64,000 nt of DNA from Neurospora crassa OR74A (taxonomy: Eukaryota > Ascomycota > Sordariomycetes > Sordariales > Sordariaceae), in contig NC_026501.1 of NCBI RefSeq assembly GCF_000182925.2, positions 7,543,917 through 7,607,916 of the forward strand, in the 5' to 3' direction. Shown here piece after piece: positions 45,474-56,972 of this stretch; position 1 is the stretch's first letter; each line of letters starts with the position of its first letter. The notes under the pieces are model-generated. The model did not search any database and was not told the origin of the DNA. It was given only the letters and a program-made list of their open reading frames with translations. The translations under genes were made by a program, and so were the position numbers.

Positions 45474-47352
45474 TCAGAGTTTAGCACCTTGAGCCCGTCT
45501 AGCCTCCCTATCCTTATCCCTCAACAAGCGCCTCAGGATCTTTCCACTTGGGCTCTTGGGAATCGCATCAATGAACTCGACACCTCCTTTGAGCCACTTG
45601 TAGTGGGCCTTGTGCTCCTGCACATGTTTGATAATCTCAGCCGCGATCTCCGCGTCAGGGCGGGAAGACATGGAAGCGGGTGTCACAACAAAGGCCTTTG
45701 GCACTTCTCCGTCGCGATCGTCGTGCACAGCAATGACAGCGCAGTCATCTACGGCGGGGTGAGAGAGGAGATGGGCTTCTAACTCGGCGGGCGCAACTTG
45801 GTGTCCCTGAAAGCATCATATGTCAGTACTTGGGCCCCACAATTTGGGAGTACGGTGGAAGTTACTGTACGTACCTTGACCTTGATCAGCTCCTTCAGTC
45901 GGTCAACGACAGTGATATGTTCGTATCCCGCCGGCGACTTGGTCACGATGACCTCATCTCCCGTTCGCATCCACCTTCCATCTTCGTCAAAGACATAAGT
46001 TTCGCTGGTGGCACGCTCGTTGTTGAGATATCCAAGAGTAACGGACGGCGACTGGACGAGAAGTTCACCAGGCTTTCCGTACTCTGTAACCTCCCTTCCA
46101 TCCTGGTCGACGAGCTTGACCTTGGCTCCAGGGACCAGAGAGCCTGATGTGCCCTGCACAATATCATGCTCACTTGTTGCGCTAACGACAGTTGCCGTTT
46201 CCGTCAAGCCATAACCTTGGCCAACCTTCCATTTGGGGAGTAGCTTGCGCAACTCGTCCTGTGTCTCCTTTCCGAGAGGGGCGGCACCCGTAAAGACATG
46301 GCGGACACTGCTCAAGTCGAATTTCTTGACAGTATCCCTGCTGCTCAACATACGAACAATGATGGGGGGTACCAGCGGGAGGTAGTTGATCTTGAATCTT
46401 TCAATGGCCTGAAGGAACTCGTTAAACTCAAACTTGGGTAGAACGATGACCTCGTCGCCGCGCCATGGGGCACAGTGAGCGACCACGACAAGGCCGTAGA
46501 TATGGCTGAAGGGTAGCAATCCGAGCTCAACTTGTGTTTTGACACCCTTCTTCTTGCGACCGTAATCTTCGAATAAGCTGATTTGCATCGTGTTGGCAAT
46601 CACGTTCCTGTGGGAAACCATGACGGCCTTGGGAAGACCAGAGGTGCCGCTCGAGAAGCAGAGGAATGCGACTTGGCGCGCGCCTTGACCCTTGGTCCAT
46701 TGGAGCGGCTCGAGGTCGGGTACGGAGCGGCCGAGCTCAACGAGGTCGTCGACGGTCTTGTAGGGAAGCTTTTTTGAATGGTGAGGCAGCTCCATCAGGA
46801 AGATCCTGTCTTCAGGGATGCCCACGGCCTTGGCGGCCTGGAGGGCGGTCTCCAGGACGGGCAGACATGTGAACAGGCACTTTGCGCCAGAAGAGCGAAG
46901 TTGGTGCTCGAGTTCACTAGCGTTATATGCGACGTTGGCAGGAGTTGCGATGCCAGACAAGCGATGGACCGAGTGAAGGACGGAAATGTAGTCGATGGTG
47001 TTGTAAGAAAAGACGCAGATGACCTTATCCCAGGGCAAGTCGGCGTTGGGCTCCCATCCCATCAACTTGTGGAGGGCCTTTGCAAGGAGCTCTGTCCTCT
47101 CAAAGGCCTGCTTCACGGTATATGTCTTGCCGGTAAGACCGCATGTCCAAGGGTTCTTGCTCTTGTCGATGGGGCGACGGCCGTAGACTTCATTCTTCAT
47201 AAACTCACCAATGGTGACTGAATCGGGAGGATCTGGTTGTCGTTAGTGGAGGCACAGCTAGAGACGACAAGTAGCCGGTCATGGATGGCCGGGCTGGAAC
47301 TTAACGTACCGAAGGGGAGCTTGGGCACCCAAGGCGGAGGATAGAAGACCAT
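45474..47352 (-). CDS. 4-coumarate-CoA-ligase-like acyl-CoA synthetase, peroxisomal
   Basis: Exons complement(47310-47352), complement(45875-47232) and complement(45474-45806) give 577 residues. It is an ANL-superfamily adenylating enzyme that activates a carboxylic acid with ATP and transfers it to CoA; the substrate is unknown (aromatic or fatty acids are usual). Visible: P-loop-like FSSGTSGLPKAVMVSH, LLPFSHIYGL, VGQGYGLTETATV, WMRTGDEV, the hinge DRLKELIKVKGHQVAP rebuilt across intron 2, and the catalytic-lysine motif PKSPSGKILRR near the end. The C-terminus is AKL, a peroxisomal PTS1 signal. The 14-codon first exon (MVFYPPPWVPKLPF) is typical of fungal members and was chosen because its splice joins in frame to DPPDSVTIGEF with standard signals. 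Confidence 0.94.
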
Positions 47353-49189
47353 CCTGAAGGGTTGGTGAGTAGGTAGCGTATGGTGGAGGAAAGGGACTCG
47401 GACGGAAGTTCAGTCCTGCGGCTGTTTGTCAAGGGTGACCTGGGAGGGCGGACAGAGATGGAGACTGAATGAGGGACGGGAGATTGGTAAAAGAAAAGAA
47501 GAGAAAGGACACAGGAGGGGGAAAAGGAATCCATCAAGTTGCGCGCCTTTTCCGCGCCCATTTCCCATTCATCAGTCGCCCTCCACCTCCATCTCCATCA
47601 GTCCCGTCACCACCGAGTTGTTTCCGCCATCTGTCCGAGTCTTGGCCGCGGTTGGAGGTCCCGGCCATGATCCACGGCTTGTACATTACATGATGCAGGG
47701 AGACGAAAAAGTGACCACAATTCCGCACTGAACTTTCCGCTTCTAGGTGCCGTTAACGTCTCCCCACTTCCCCACATCAGCAGGTTCGTAGGTATGTAAC
47801 GGTTTCCCCCCAAATCGGGCCTCGGCTATCAGAGTTTCGATCTGGGGAAAACGGACCCACTCTTCTTCCTATTTCGTCCACTCATGTATTGCGTACATTA
47901 CCTAGGTATACTATTACTGCGGTACACCATTTCCGGTATCAAACAACGACACTACTACTTGACATTTGCAATCTCACGATGCCCTCACTCTCACTGCCCA
48001 TATTCGTATTTTCAGTCTTTGCCATGTCTCTTTCCATTGACTGGAAAAGAGTAAGCGGACGGACCGAGAGACGGCCGAAACCGTCACCGCATCGCCGACC
48101 ACCCCACACGGCATCCATTTTGCGGAACTGTGTTAGGGCCAATGACCCACACAGTTTGTCGTTGTGCGAGTTTCAAGTGCAGCCGTTCATCTCAACATTC
48201 CGCTGTATCAAGCGGAATACCGGAATTGATGCAACACAGCTCCACTGGTCGCACCAGGCGCCGACACGTCGATATCAAATCCTGTACAAAGCCTCCGTGT
48301 TGTTTGGGCATTTGATTTCGTCTCGAGATGTCGGGCCACCATCGGCGTACCAATTGTCATAATTGATGGGCCATCTCAACAAATGTTTTCGTCTATGGAA
48401 CTTCTGTTATGTGCCAAGATCGTGACCACGCGTGAATGATGGATTCGAGCTCCATCTTCGGACTACTATTGCCGTCCAACGCCAAACGCTGTGCAACCAC
48501 GTTTCAATTGTAAGCTTACATTTGGTTCCGGAGTTGATAAACACGGGCCGCACTTAAACGTCTCCTACATGCTTCAGTTTGGTTGGCAACATAATCTCGG
48601 GAAAAGCACCGCTGTTGGCACGTTCGGTTGAGGACGACGAATTACGTGATAGCCGTCACCGGAACTGAAATCCCGGTACTTCTTATATGTCAAGCTGGAC
48701 TCATCAACCACTATGTCGTATATGCGAAGCAAAGCTCCATGGTTTACATGCGTATTTGTAAGTACTGATGATGACGAACAAGTGCATCGGTGAGAGCGAG
48801 CTACTATGCATCTGTCAGGGCAACTTACGCTGGTACCCTTTTGACTTGCCCTCCAGACCATTTCAGCAAGGTGTTCTTTCCTTGCAATAATCATTCTCCC
48901 ACCGTGACCCATCGCATTGGGGAAGGAGTGAACACGCAGCGATGTCTCCCTGACTTCTTCCGTCTCTTCCCTTTCAGACAGTCAGAAGCAACTAACCTCC
49001 AGAAAAATCACATTACAAAAGAGATGAAATCAACTCAGGCCCGTGAAAAAGAGAAGAAAAGGAAGAAAGAAAGAAAGCTCCCTGCCACACTGGCCAGAAT
49101 ATAGGAGCAAAAACAGGCCAACAGACTAGCAACACCAAATTCTCATCTTCACATCTTGTCCAATAGAGCAACTGCATCAGGAGAGCGAA
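47353..49189. other. intergenic region between divergent transcription units
   Basis: 1.8 kb upstream of both the acyl-CoA ligase (-) and the small unknown gene (+). It contains TTACCTAGGTATAC at about 47,900. Small reading frames show no motifs. I see no gene. Confidence 0.45.
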
Positions 49190-49738
49190 ATGGCGACAAA
49201 ATTCACACCGATCAACCAGCGCAAGAAGGCTGCAGATATCCGCCATGTTCCTTCCAGATTACCAGACGTTTCGCCAGGCTCGCCGCCTATGTCACCGCTT
49301 AGTCCGCCGCCGTCGTGGTTTAACGACGAGGACATGGAATGCCCTCACACTCCAATCAGGACGCAAGCGGCTTCTCTGCTAGCGCCCTCTACCAGCTCAC
49401 CCCTAGGATCCAAGAGTAACCACACCGAACGTTCCTCACCCTCGCCATTGTCAGTGGGGCAAGGATTGGCACCTTCAACGCTCCTGTTCCCACATCTTCC
49501 AGCCCCCGCTCTTCAAAAGAATGCCCTACCAACCGCTCGCAAGCGTGACTCTGAGGAACTCGGAACACAAGAAGTCGAGCATGGTCCAAAGGCTGCTCGC
49601 CGTAAAACTCAGAAGACATTCACACAAGACGAAGAAACCGCATCGTTGACTCCCGTCAGCAACATGAGCGAAAGCCCGCAACCCCCCGGAATTCCAAAGA
49701 CCGGCAGTGCTATCCAAGCGACGAGGCAGCTTATCTGA
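49190..49738 (+). CDS. small Ser/Pro-rich protein of unknown function
   Basis: Uninterrupted frame of 182 residues from ATG 49190 (context GCGAAATGG). I do not recognise the family. It begins MATKFTPINQRKKAADIRHV and is rich in Ser and Pro, with SP/TP pairs such as SPGSPPMSPLSPPPSW that could be proline-directed kinase sites. A basic patch (KAARRKTQKTF, about residues 133-143) could act in nuclear targeting. No signal peptide or membrane segment. Codon choice favours C-ending codons, and the frame has no competing long frame on the other strand, both of which argue that it is coding. An additional downstream exon cannot be excluded. Confidence 0.55.
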   Translation: MATKFTPINQRKKAADIRHVPSRLPDVSPGSPPMSPLSPPPSWFNDEDMECPHTPIRTQAASLLAPSTSSPLGSKSNHTERSSPSPLSVGQGLAPSTLLFPHLPAPALQKNALPTARKRDSEELGTQEVEHGPKAARRKTQKTFTQDEETASLTPVSNMSESPQPPGIPKTGSAIQATRQLI

Positions 49739-51132
49739 AGCACTGTCCTATCTCAAGGCTTGCAAAGGTAGCCTTCATTCCCGCAATGGCCTTGCTTGTG
49801 GCTTACTAGTTGATCTAAGATGCAGTGTCAGGGACGTCTTTGGGGGTCAATTTACCATCTCATGACTGTAAGTCTACAAGATAACGTACATCCATCGGTT
49901 ACGTACCATTACCCAATTCTTTAAGAAAGCTGCGAAGGCAATGAAAGGGATACCGTCACAAACATGAGATATGCGTCGCAGAAAAAAAAAAAAAAGGGAA
50001 AAAAAAGGGAACCACTCATGGTCTCGCAGAATCCCCATTACCCGCACAGCCACCTTCTCGGCAGTTTACCATTTGCCGATTATCGTACCGTAGTTGCGTC
50101 GCATCGCCGTTGTCTTGGCGTATACATGTTTCTTAGTCCAGAGCGGAACGGCGAGGGGAGGGAGGGGAGGAGGAGAAAGGAGAGGGGCTACTGACAGTCC
50201 GACCGGCGAAATCGGGCACCCCCTTTCGAAAAAGTGCCGTTATGGAGAATCGAATTGGTAGGCTTGACCTGTGATTTTGGCCATTTGTATGTTTCGTCAA
50301 ATTGCATAGTTTCCTGATTGTTCCTTTTGGTGGTGTTGAATGATACGAGGGGAGAGCAAATTAACACAGGAACCAGGGTCGACGACGTTGTCATCTTTGA
50401 GCATTCGCAAGGCTTATATCTCCAGACCCTGATTGTGGTCATGGCCGCCGCTAATGGGTCGGTTGACAATGGGATACCGGAAGCTATGGGTAATTTGGAT
50501 AATGAAAATGTTACCTATGTTGCTTTCCATCAATACCCTCAACAGATTGTCTTCTTCATCATCATCACTGTCGTTCACAACTCTGAAGCCCTTGATACTG
50601 TGAATTGGAACTGAAGCTGTGAACCGCGATAACTGACCAGGACTATAAGGACAGTGATGTCATTACAGCTTATCGGAGATTATGGCCCACCGGAACGGCT
50701 GACCCCACCCTTACACCATGCACCGCTCCGGTGGGCGGTGGGGGACCGGCGCAGGGAAAGTGGAGTGGATCCGCGCGCGCTTACAAACGTCCAGTGCGGG
50801 ACGGGGCGGGGACCCGGCCGGGTTGAGGTGACTTGCGCCAAAGTCTTGGCGAAAATGTTCCATTCTTTGCGATCGGCCCCGCCTGCGTCCTGTTCGGGAG
50901 CTCCAATTTAATCTTTCCGACGATCTTCTTCCGTCCCAGCAGCATCCACTGCCGACGACGACGACGACGACAGCAGTCTCGGCCACGGCAACAATCACCG
51001 CTCAGCAAACCCTTGCCCGATTTCCAGACGAGTGGCTAGGTCTTGCTTTCCTCGACCTAAAGCTCTAGACTACTCACCCACTTCCTCCCGCAAGTACCTC
51101 GAATCAAGCAGACCGAAACACCTAAAAACACC
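49739..51132. other. intergenic region upstream of ATP12
   Basis: 1.4 kb. A-rich tract near 49,980-50,010 and G/A-rich tract near 50,150-50,190. The part from about 50,700 is GC-rich with CCGCCC-like boxes and is probably the ATP12 promoter. No supportable gene. Confidence 0.45.
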
Positions 51133-52428
51133 ATGACGCCCGCCGCCGCCGCCGTCGCCGCGATGCGGATGCGTCTGGCCGCTCCTCTCCTCCGCCAGCG
51201 CGCCGCCATTCTCCCCTCCTCCCGAACTCTCCTATCCTACCGCGACAGCGCCCGCGCAATCCACTCCAGCCCACCCGAGCAAGCCAAGGTTGTACCCGTC
51301 TACGGAACCGGCCCCCCTCCCGAGCCACCCAAGCCCGCCGCCGAGTTCGCCTCCAAGAGCACCTCATCCTCCACCCATCCCTCCCACAACAGCGGCGCCA
51401 TTCCCGAAATCAAAGAAGGCACCGCCGCCGACCCTTGGTCCCGCATCTCGCGCCGCAAGCGGCAAGCCGCCATGCTGCGCGCCGCCACCCTGCCCCCAAC
51501 CGCCGGCTCCTCCTCCGCGCCGGGCGGCATCGGACTCCTCAAGCGGCGTTTCTGGAAATCCGTCCACGTCGCGACCAAGAACGACATGAACGAAATCCAC
51601 CTCGACTCGCGCCCGCTCCGCCGCCCCGACACCAAATCCATCATCCGCCTGCCTTTGACCAAGCCCTCGCTCGCCTCGGCGCTCGCCATCGAATGGGACC
51701 AGCTCGTGTCTGCGCAACAGGCGACCAAGCAACATCTCATCCCCCTCACCTCTCTCGTCTGCAGAGCACTCGACATCGCCGACCAAGACAGCCTGGGCAA
51801 GACAGACATCCGCAACGCCATCGCCACCGTCTTGCTCCGCTACCTCGACACCGACTCCCTCCTCTGCTGGGCGCCCGCGCCCGAGCACCCCGAAGATGGC
51901 CGGAACGAGGCCGGGTATACCCTCAGGGAAGTACAAGAGGAAGCGTACAGCTCCGTCGTCTCTTTTCTGACGACGCGCGTCTGGCCGGGCGTGACCATCG
52001 TGCCCGTCCTCGACGAAACGAGCATCATGCCCCGCCAGCAGGAACCGGGCACGCGCGAGGTGGTGCAGGGGTGGATGTTGGGCTTGTCGGCGTGGGAGCT
52101 GGCGGCACTGGAGAGGGCGACGCTGGCGGGCAAGAGCTTGTTGGTGGCTGCGAGGTTGGTGGTGGAGTGGAGTGGGGATGGGGGCAATGCGGTTGTTCCG
52201 ACTCCGGCTGAAGAGGAGGAGGAGATAAACACAAAGAGGTGGGGGGTGGAGGAAGCGGCCAAGGCGGTCAGTTTGGAGGTGGACTGGCAGACGACGCAGT
52301 GGGGTGAGGTGGAAGACACGCATGATGTCGAAAAGGTCGATTTGCGGAGGCAGTTGGGCAGCGCCGTGTTGCTGTGCGCGGGCCAGGGGGTGACGGATGT
52401 GAGTGCCACCAACAAGGCAAAGCTATAG
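51133..52428 (+). CDS. atp12: mitochondrial F1-ATPase assembly chaperone ATP12
   Basis: Single exon, 431 residues. ATP12 binds the alpha subunit of F1 ATP synthase in the mitochondrial matrix before hexamer assembly. The N-terminus (about 1-45) is rich in Ala, Arg and Ser with few acidic residues, a good presequence. The ATP12 domain begins near residue 135: RRFWKSVHVATKNDMNEIHLDSRPLRRPDTKSI, with LALIEWDQ-like AIEWDQLVSAQQATKQHLIPLTSL, and later WPGVTIVPVLDETSIMPRQQ, LGLSAWELAALERATLAGKSLL and the Glu-rich VEEAAKAVSLEVDWQTTQWGEVEDTHDVEKVDLRRQLGSA-type end, all in family order. A disordered Pro/Ser segment lies between presequence and domain. The family call is secure; length is a little over the usual 330-400 residues owing to the linker and a short insert before the C-terminal helix. 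Confidence 0.93.
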   Translation: MTPAAAAVAAMRMRLAAPLLRQRAAILPSSRTLLSYRDSARAIHSSPPEQAKVVPVYGTGPPPEPPKPAAEFASKSTSSSTHPSHNSGAIPEIKEGTAADPWSRISRRKRQAAMLRAATLPPTAGSSSAPGGIGLLKRRFWKSVHVATKNDMNEIHLDSRPLRRPDTKSIIRLPLTKPSLASALAIEWDQLVSAQQATKQHLIPLTSLVCRALDIADQDSLGKTDIRNAIATVLLRYLDTDSLLCWAPAPEHPEDGRNEAGYTLREVQEEAYSSVVSFLTTRVWPGVTIVPVLDETSIMPRQQEPGTREVVQGWMLGLSAWELAALERATLAGKSLLVAARLVVEWSGDGGNAVVPTPAEEEEEINTKRWGVEEAAKAVSLEVDWQTTQWGEVEDTHDVEKVDLRRQLGSAVLLCAGQGVTDVSATNKAKL

Positions 52429-53485
52429 TACAGTTTTGGTTGTGAGGTCGTGGTGGGTTTGTATGGTTAGGTATGGTATGGGTACGGTGCGGGGAAGGAA
52501 GGTTGTATGTTATGGTTTCTGAACTGTATTGTATTATAAGGGCATTATTTGTTGAGCTGTACATGGTATCCAGGTATATATAAAAGTATGGAGCATTGTA
52601 AACGAAGCTGGTCTATACCATTTCTTTGTGCTAGATTCCGTGATAGTTATGCGCCTGGCGACTATGATTGAACCTCTGACCTTTTCAGAGTTCTTTATAT
52701 CTAATAAGGAATACCCAACTTGAGTTTATGGTACTGCATCTATTTGATTTGAACAGTTGCCCGTGGAGAATAAGTCGATAGACGGTTGAGTCCCTTCCAT
52801 ATTCATATCTCTTTTGTTTTGTCTTACATTTATCTCTCTATCCCCCACATGCAACGAAAAGGAAATGTAGGTAGCTCGGCAATGTACATAAAGTTACTTC
52901 TAGTTGTGGCTCAGCACAACAAAACAGAAAAAAAGGAAAAAAACCGCAGCTCAAGCCAATGAGCCAAGTGAAACCAGTAACCAAGTCAGTCAGTAAAGAG
53001 ATAAGGTAACATGGTGATGACAAAGAACATGAAAAGGTGAGTGGCAGTATACCGATATGTCCGCCCGCGCGCGCCCCTTTCTTTAAAAACAAAAGAACAA
53101 GAACAAGAACAACTGAAGACACATGAAAGATTCCTTTTTTTTTGCCAACGCTAGTAAGTAACTTATCCCACTAACGATATACTACTCCCCTTCCGTAACC
53201 TCCTTCCTCCTCTCCCAACCCCCCCACCATCTTCCCTTCATGCCGCTCCTGCCCGCTCCAGCTCCAAAAGTTCAAACCCCATTAATCAACTTTAAATAGA
53301 GAAGTCAAGAAAAAAGAATAACAGTCAATAAATAAGTCACAAAAGACAAAAAAAAAAAAACGAAAAGAAAAAAAAAGACACCAGACCCCGCTAAAAGATA
53401 TATGGTTTTTTTTTGTTTCTCCTTTCCCTTCCTAGATTCAACACCACCCACCAGCTTCCCTCCCTCCTCTTTCTTCTTAATCGGC
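52429..53485. other. convergent intergenic region (ATP12 / EFR3 3' ends)
   Basis: About 1.06 kb. Strongly A-rich on the + strand between 53,290 and 53,395, which fits the 3' UTR of the minus-strand EFR3 gene. No gene seen. Confidence 0.5.
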
Positions 53486-56400
53486 TTAGTAAGGAGGCTT
53501 CCCCCCAGCCCCCAGACTCTTGATATCGCTAATCGAAGCACTGTCAATTCCCTTCAACAAAGCCGCCAGGTCCATAGCGGGAGGCTTCTCTCCCAGCCAG
53601 GACGAGGACATTGGTCCCGCCCGAGAGCCCGCCCGGCTCTTGATGCTTCTCTTGGAGGAAGTTGATGGCCTCGGAAGGGTGGTGTGCGCAGTAGTAGCCT
53701 GGGGTTGAGTGCGGGAAGTAGTTCGCGAGATGGGGACGCCGAGGTTACCCGCGGCGCCGTTGGATCCTTCTTGACCACCAGCACCGTTGACGACGCTCTC
53801 CTCTCCCGGAACCAGCGGCCCTCCGAACTTCAGCTGCTGAGTCCGATCCTGGGATGTGCGGCGTGGCGGGCTGGAAGCGGCCTGACTGGTATTACCGGGT
53901 GAGCCCTGCCTGCTGCCAGAGGCGGCCGGGTTGAACGACAGCTCGCTAGGCGCCATGTCATAGCTGACGAGGCTATCGTCGCTATCATCAGAGTGCTGGA
54001 AGTTGATGCCGTGCGAGGTCGGCGGGGGTTGGAGGTGGCCTGACAGAACGGCCTTGAGCTGCTCCACGGACGTGACTGGTTGTTGAGCCTTAGCCCTGTA
54101 GGTAGAGTGGGCGGGTGAGCCGCCGCCGCCGTTGCTGCGGATGCTGGTCTTGCGCGTCCTGCCGGCTTGGACGCCGTTGGGGCCTGTTGGGGAAGACGAA
54201 GGGCGGAGGTTGGAGTTGCTGCCGTTTGGTGAGGTCACGCCGTTTACGCCGAGGCGATTGTTGTTGTTGACAGTGTTGCGGTGAGTACCGTTTGTGCCGT
54301 TGAGCGAGGCGGTCTGGCTGCTGCCGGCTTGCGTGTTGGCGAGCACTGCTTCGCGTGTCCAGTCGCCGAGCATCAGCTCGCGAAATTGTGCTGGGACTTC
54401 CCGCTGAGTCTCGTCCTTGGGGGTCGCGCTCAACGTCGACCCGAGCATCGGGTGGGTGAAGTTCCGACCGGGACTAGTGGTCGGGCTTGTAGGAGGGGAG
54501 GTTGCCAGTTCCTGATAGCCTGTGCAGATGCAGTCTACCAGGGATGCGCGCTCATCGAACGGCAAAAGCGCCTCGGACTCGAGATCCCGCATGTTCATCT
54601 GTGGTGGGGGGCGTGCCTGACCCGGTGTGCCTACGAGGTCAACGGCAGGAGCGGGGATGTTGATACCCTCGACCCAAAAGTTCTTGCTACGGCGCCTGAT
54701 AATCTCGCCGTGGATGGCGCTCCCGGGAGCAGTTCCTTCGCAGTCAAACTTCTCGGTCAGAGTCCAGAGGTAACCATGTACCAAGCTGCCAATGCGGACC
54801 TTTCCAAGGGGCGTCTCAACATCTTGGATATCCTCTTGGAGTCTGAAGATCATGGGAATACCAAACTTGGCAGCATTGACACCGAGCTGACTCACGAGCT
54901 TGGCCAAGAGTACGTGGAGCAGCACCAGATCATTCTCGTAGTCAACAAACTGCAAAGCATGGTCGTAGATAGCAAGGTGGAGGAGCTGCAAGAAATGCGA
55001 ACGTGGTGCATTTGCCGACTTGTCCACCCGGGCAGATGCGCTTGAGACGACCCGGCGAGCCAGATTGTTTTCCTGCGCAGCCCGGTTCTTCAGCGTTGTC
55101 CTGGCAGACTCGTCCCTCGCTAGGGAGTCTGCTGGTGTGGTCTCCCGATCCAACCAAGTCACAACAGCATCTACATATGCCTTGCGTACAAGGCCATCAG
55201 GATCCCGCAGAAGCCATTGGGTACCATCCCAGGTCTGGATGGGGACACGATTCCTGGAGAGGTTGATGTGGCCGCCGCTCATCTTTGTGCGGGGACTGGC
55301 AACCCAAAGAATCGCCTTGATAGCCTTAAGCGCCGCAATCTTGGCGACAGTAAGAGCGAAAAGAGATTCGAGGGGTTGGTCCTCAGCGGCTCCGTTATCC
55401 GACCTCTCTCCGTTTGGCGAGGAGTTCGGGGGGCTGGTCGGCCTGGATGGCCGTAGCTTAAGGAGAATCGTCTGGATCATGTCCGAGATCTGGTCGGCGT
55501 AGTAAACGTGAGTGGCCAAGTCGCCAACACACTGTTGCAGCCTGAACAACAACTCTCTACGCTGTCCTATAGCCCCTTCATCGGTGCCGATTGTCTCGTC
55601 CTCGACCCTCATACTATCCGGGTCCCCTGGCATCTGAACAAGCCTCTGCATATGGCGAAGGAGGTTGAGAAGGACGTCCATGACGCTCAAGCCGATCAGG
55701 TTGACATCCGAGCGCAAGAGAGCGCTAATCATAGCCGCCTGGGTGTTGTGGTGTCGCAGGTTGTCGTCGGTCAGGGGTCGTTGCGTAAGCACCTCAATGG
55801 CTGTGAGGAGAATGGTGAATCTGTCCGCGACTGGCGCCCACCGAGCCGCCATCAAAAACACCTTGATCGCCCACCCATTGTCCTTACCGTGAGCATCCCT
55901 CTTGACGACCTGTTCGTTCTGGTCCACTCGCTCCTCGATGAACCTGAGCAGAGCAATGGTAGGGTTGTGCGTCTGAGATCGGCTGGGCGCAACAAAGACC
56001 TGTCGCAAGCACTGCATGGCCAAGACGCCGATATCTTCCTCCGCCAGCTTGTCGACATCCACCGCGGTTCCCAGGAAAGCGATGGGGTTGGGGCCAGGCT
56101 CACCGCCGGTCGTCTCAGATGGCTGGGCCGTGGCATTGCTCGTCCTCCTCCGCAACAGCGGCGCATCCTCGACATTGTTGTCCCCTTGGACTCTCTGCAG
56201 CAAGACGTCGAGGAAGTCTTCGTTTTCCGTCCATAGGTTTTCCAGAATCATGGGGACAAGGATATCGTACTGGCGGGCAACCATGGAAGATAGGGCGTCG
56301 GAAGAGGCGACACTCCTAATGGCCTCCAAACCGGCATTCCTCCACCGCAGAGCGATAGGCTTACTATGCTGTGCCTTCCCAGGCGCAGGACGTGTCGAGG

Positions 56401-56972
56401 CAAGAGAGGCGTACTGCTGGACAACAGAGACGTATTGGCGGAAATAGGCCTGGTCGGCGGCGAGCGAGGTAGGGTCATGGTTCTCGCAGAAGGCCTGGAA
56501 GGTCGGGATCGAAGACTCGACCATGGTGATGTCGCTCGATTTGAGGACCTGCTCGAGGATGCTGAGGACACATGATGCGAACAGGGGGAGGTCCTTGGGA
56601 GACTTTTCGATCAAGGCAGCGAGGATCTGAAGGGTAACCTGGACGTTACTGTTTGGCGTATGCATGCACTCGTTAGTATCCTTCCAGCGATGTTGTGCGA
56701 CGAGGGGTTGTGGTGTGTTGCTCATGGCATCAGGCTCAAACAGATATAGGTACTTACCCTATCCTCTGGTGGTAGACATCACTGGCAGTCTTCTTCTCGA
56801 GGAAGCTGCCAACTTTCTGGATTTTTGCGCGGCGCGACTGGCAGTAGAACAGGAGGTAGCTCAGCTCGCTCGAATTAGGCTTCACATCGACGGCGCCCTT
56901 GATGGTTCGAGGATAGCACTTGAGGACCAAGACCTGGTGCTTGGGCCGGCACTTCTGCTGAAGGGCGTTCAT
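53486..56972 (-). CDS. efr3: EFR3, plasma-membrane scaffold for PI4-kinase
   Basis: Exons complement(56758-56972) and complement(53486-56648) give 1125 residues. EFR3 is an ARM/HEAT-like helical protein that recruits the Stt4/PI4KA complex to the plasma membrane to make PtdIns4P. The N-terminus MNALQQKCRPKHQVLVLKCYP, NSSELSYLLFYCQSRRAKIQKVG and DVYHQRIG is the conserved fungal EFR3 start and carries a basic patch thought to bind membranes. The splice (donor GTAAGT, branch ATACTAAC, acceptor AACAG) joins RIG to NVQVTLQILAALI in frame. The C-terminal ~350 residues are Ser/Thr/Asn-rich and disordered, ending ISDIKSLGAGGKPPY. Its product would act in the same phosphoinositide pathway as the 5-phosphatase at 24-26 kb, but they are not neighbours. 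Confidence 0.93.

Noticed and set aside
51364-52323. 319-codon open frame opposite ATP12.
   Set aside because: Antisense shadow of a GC-rich single-exon gene.
54281-55045. 254-codon open frame opposite efr3.
   Set aside because: Antisense shadow; the sense strand carries a conserved protein across the same span.
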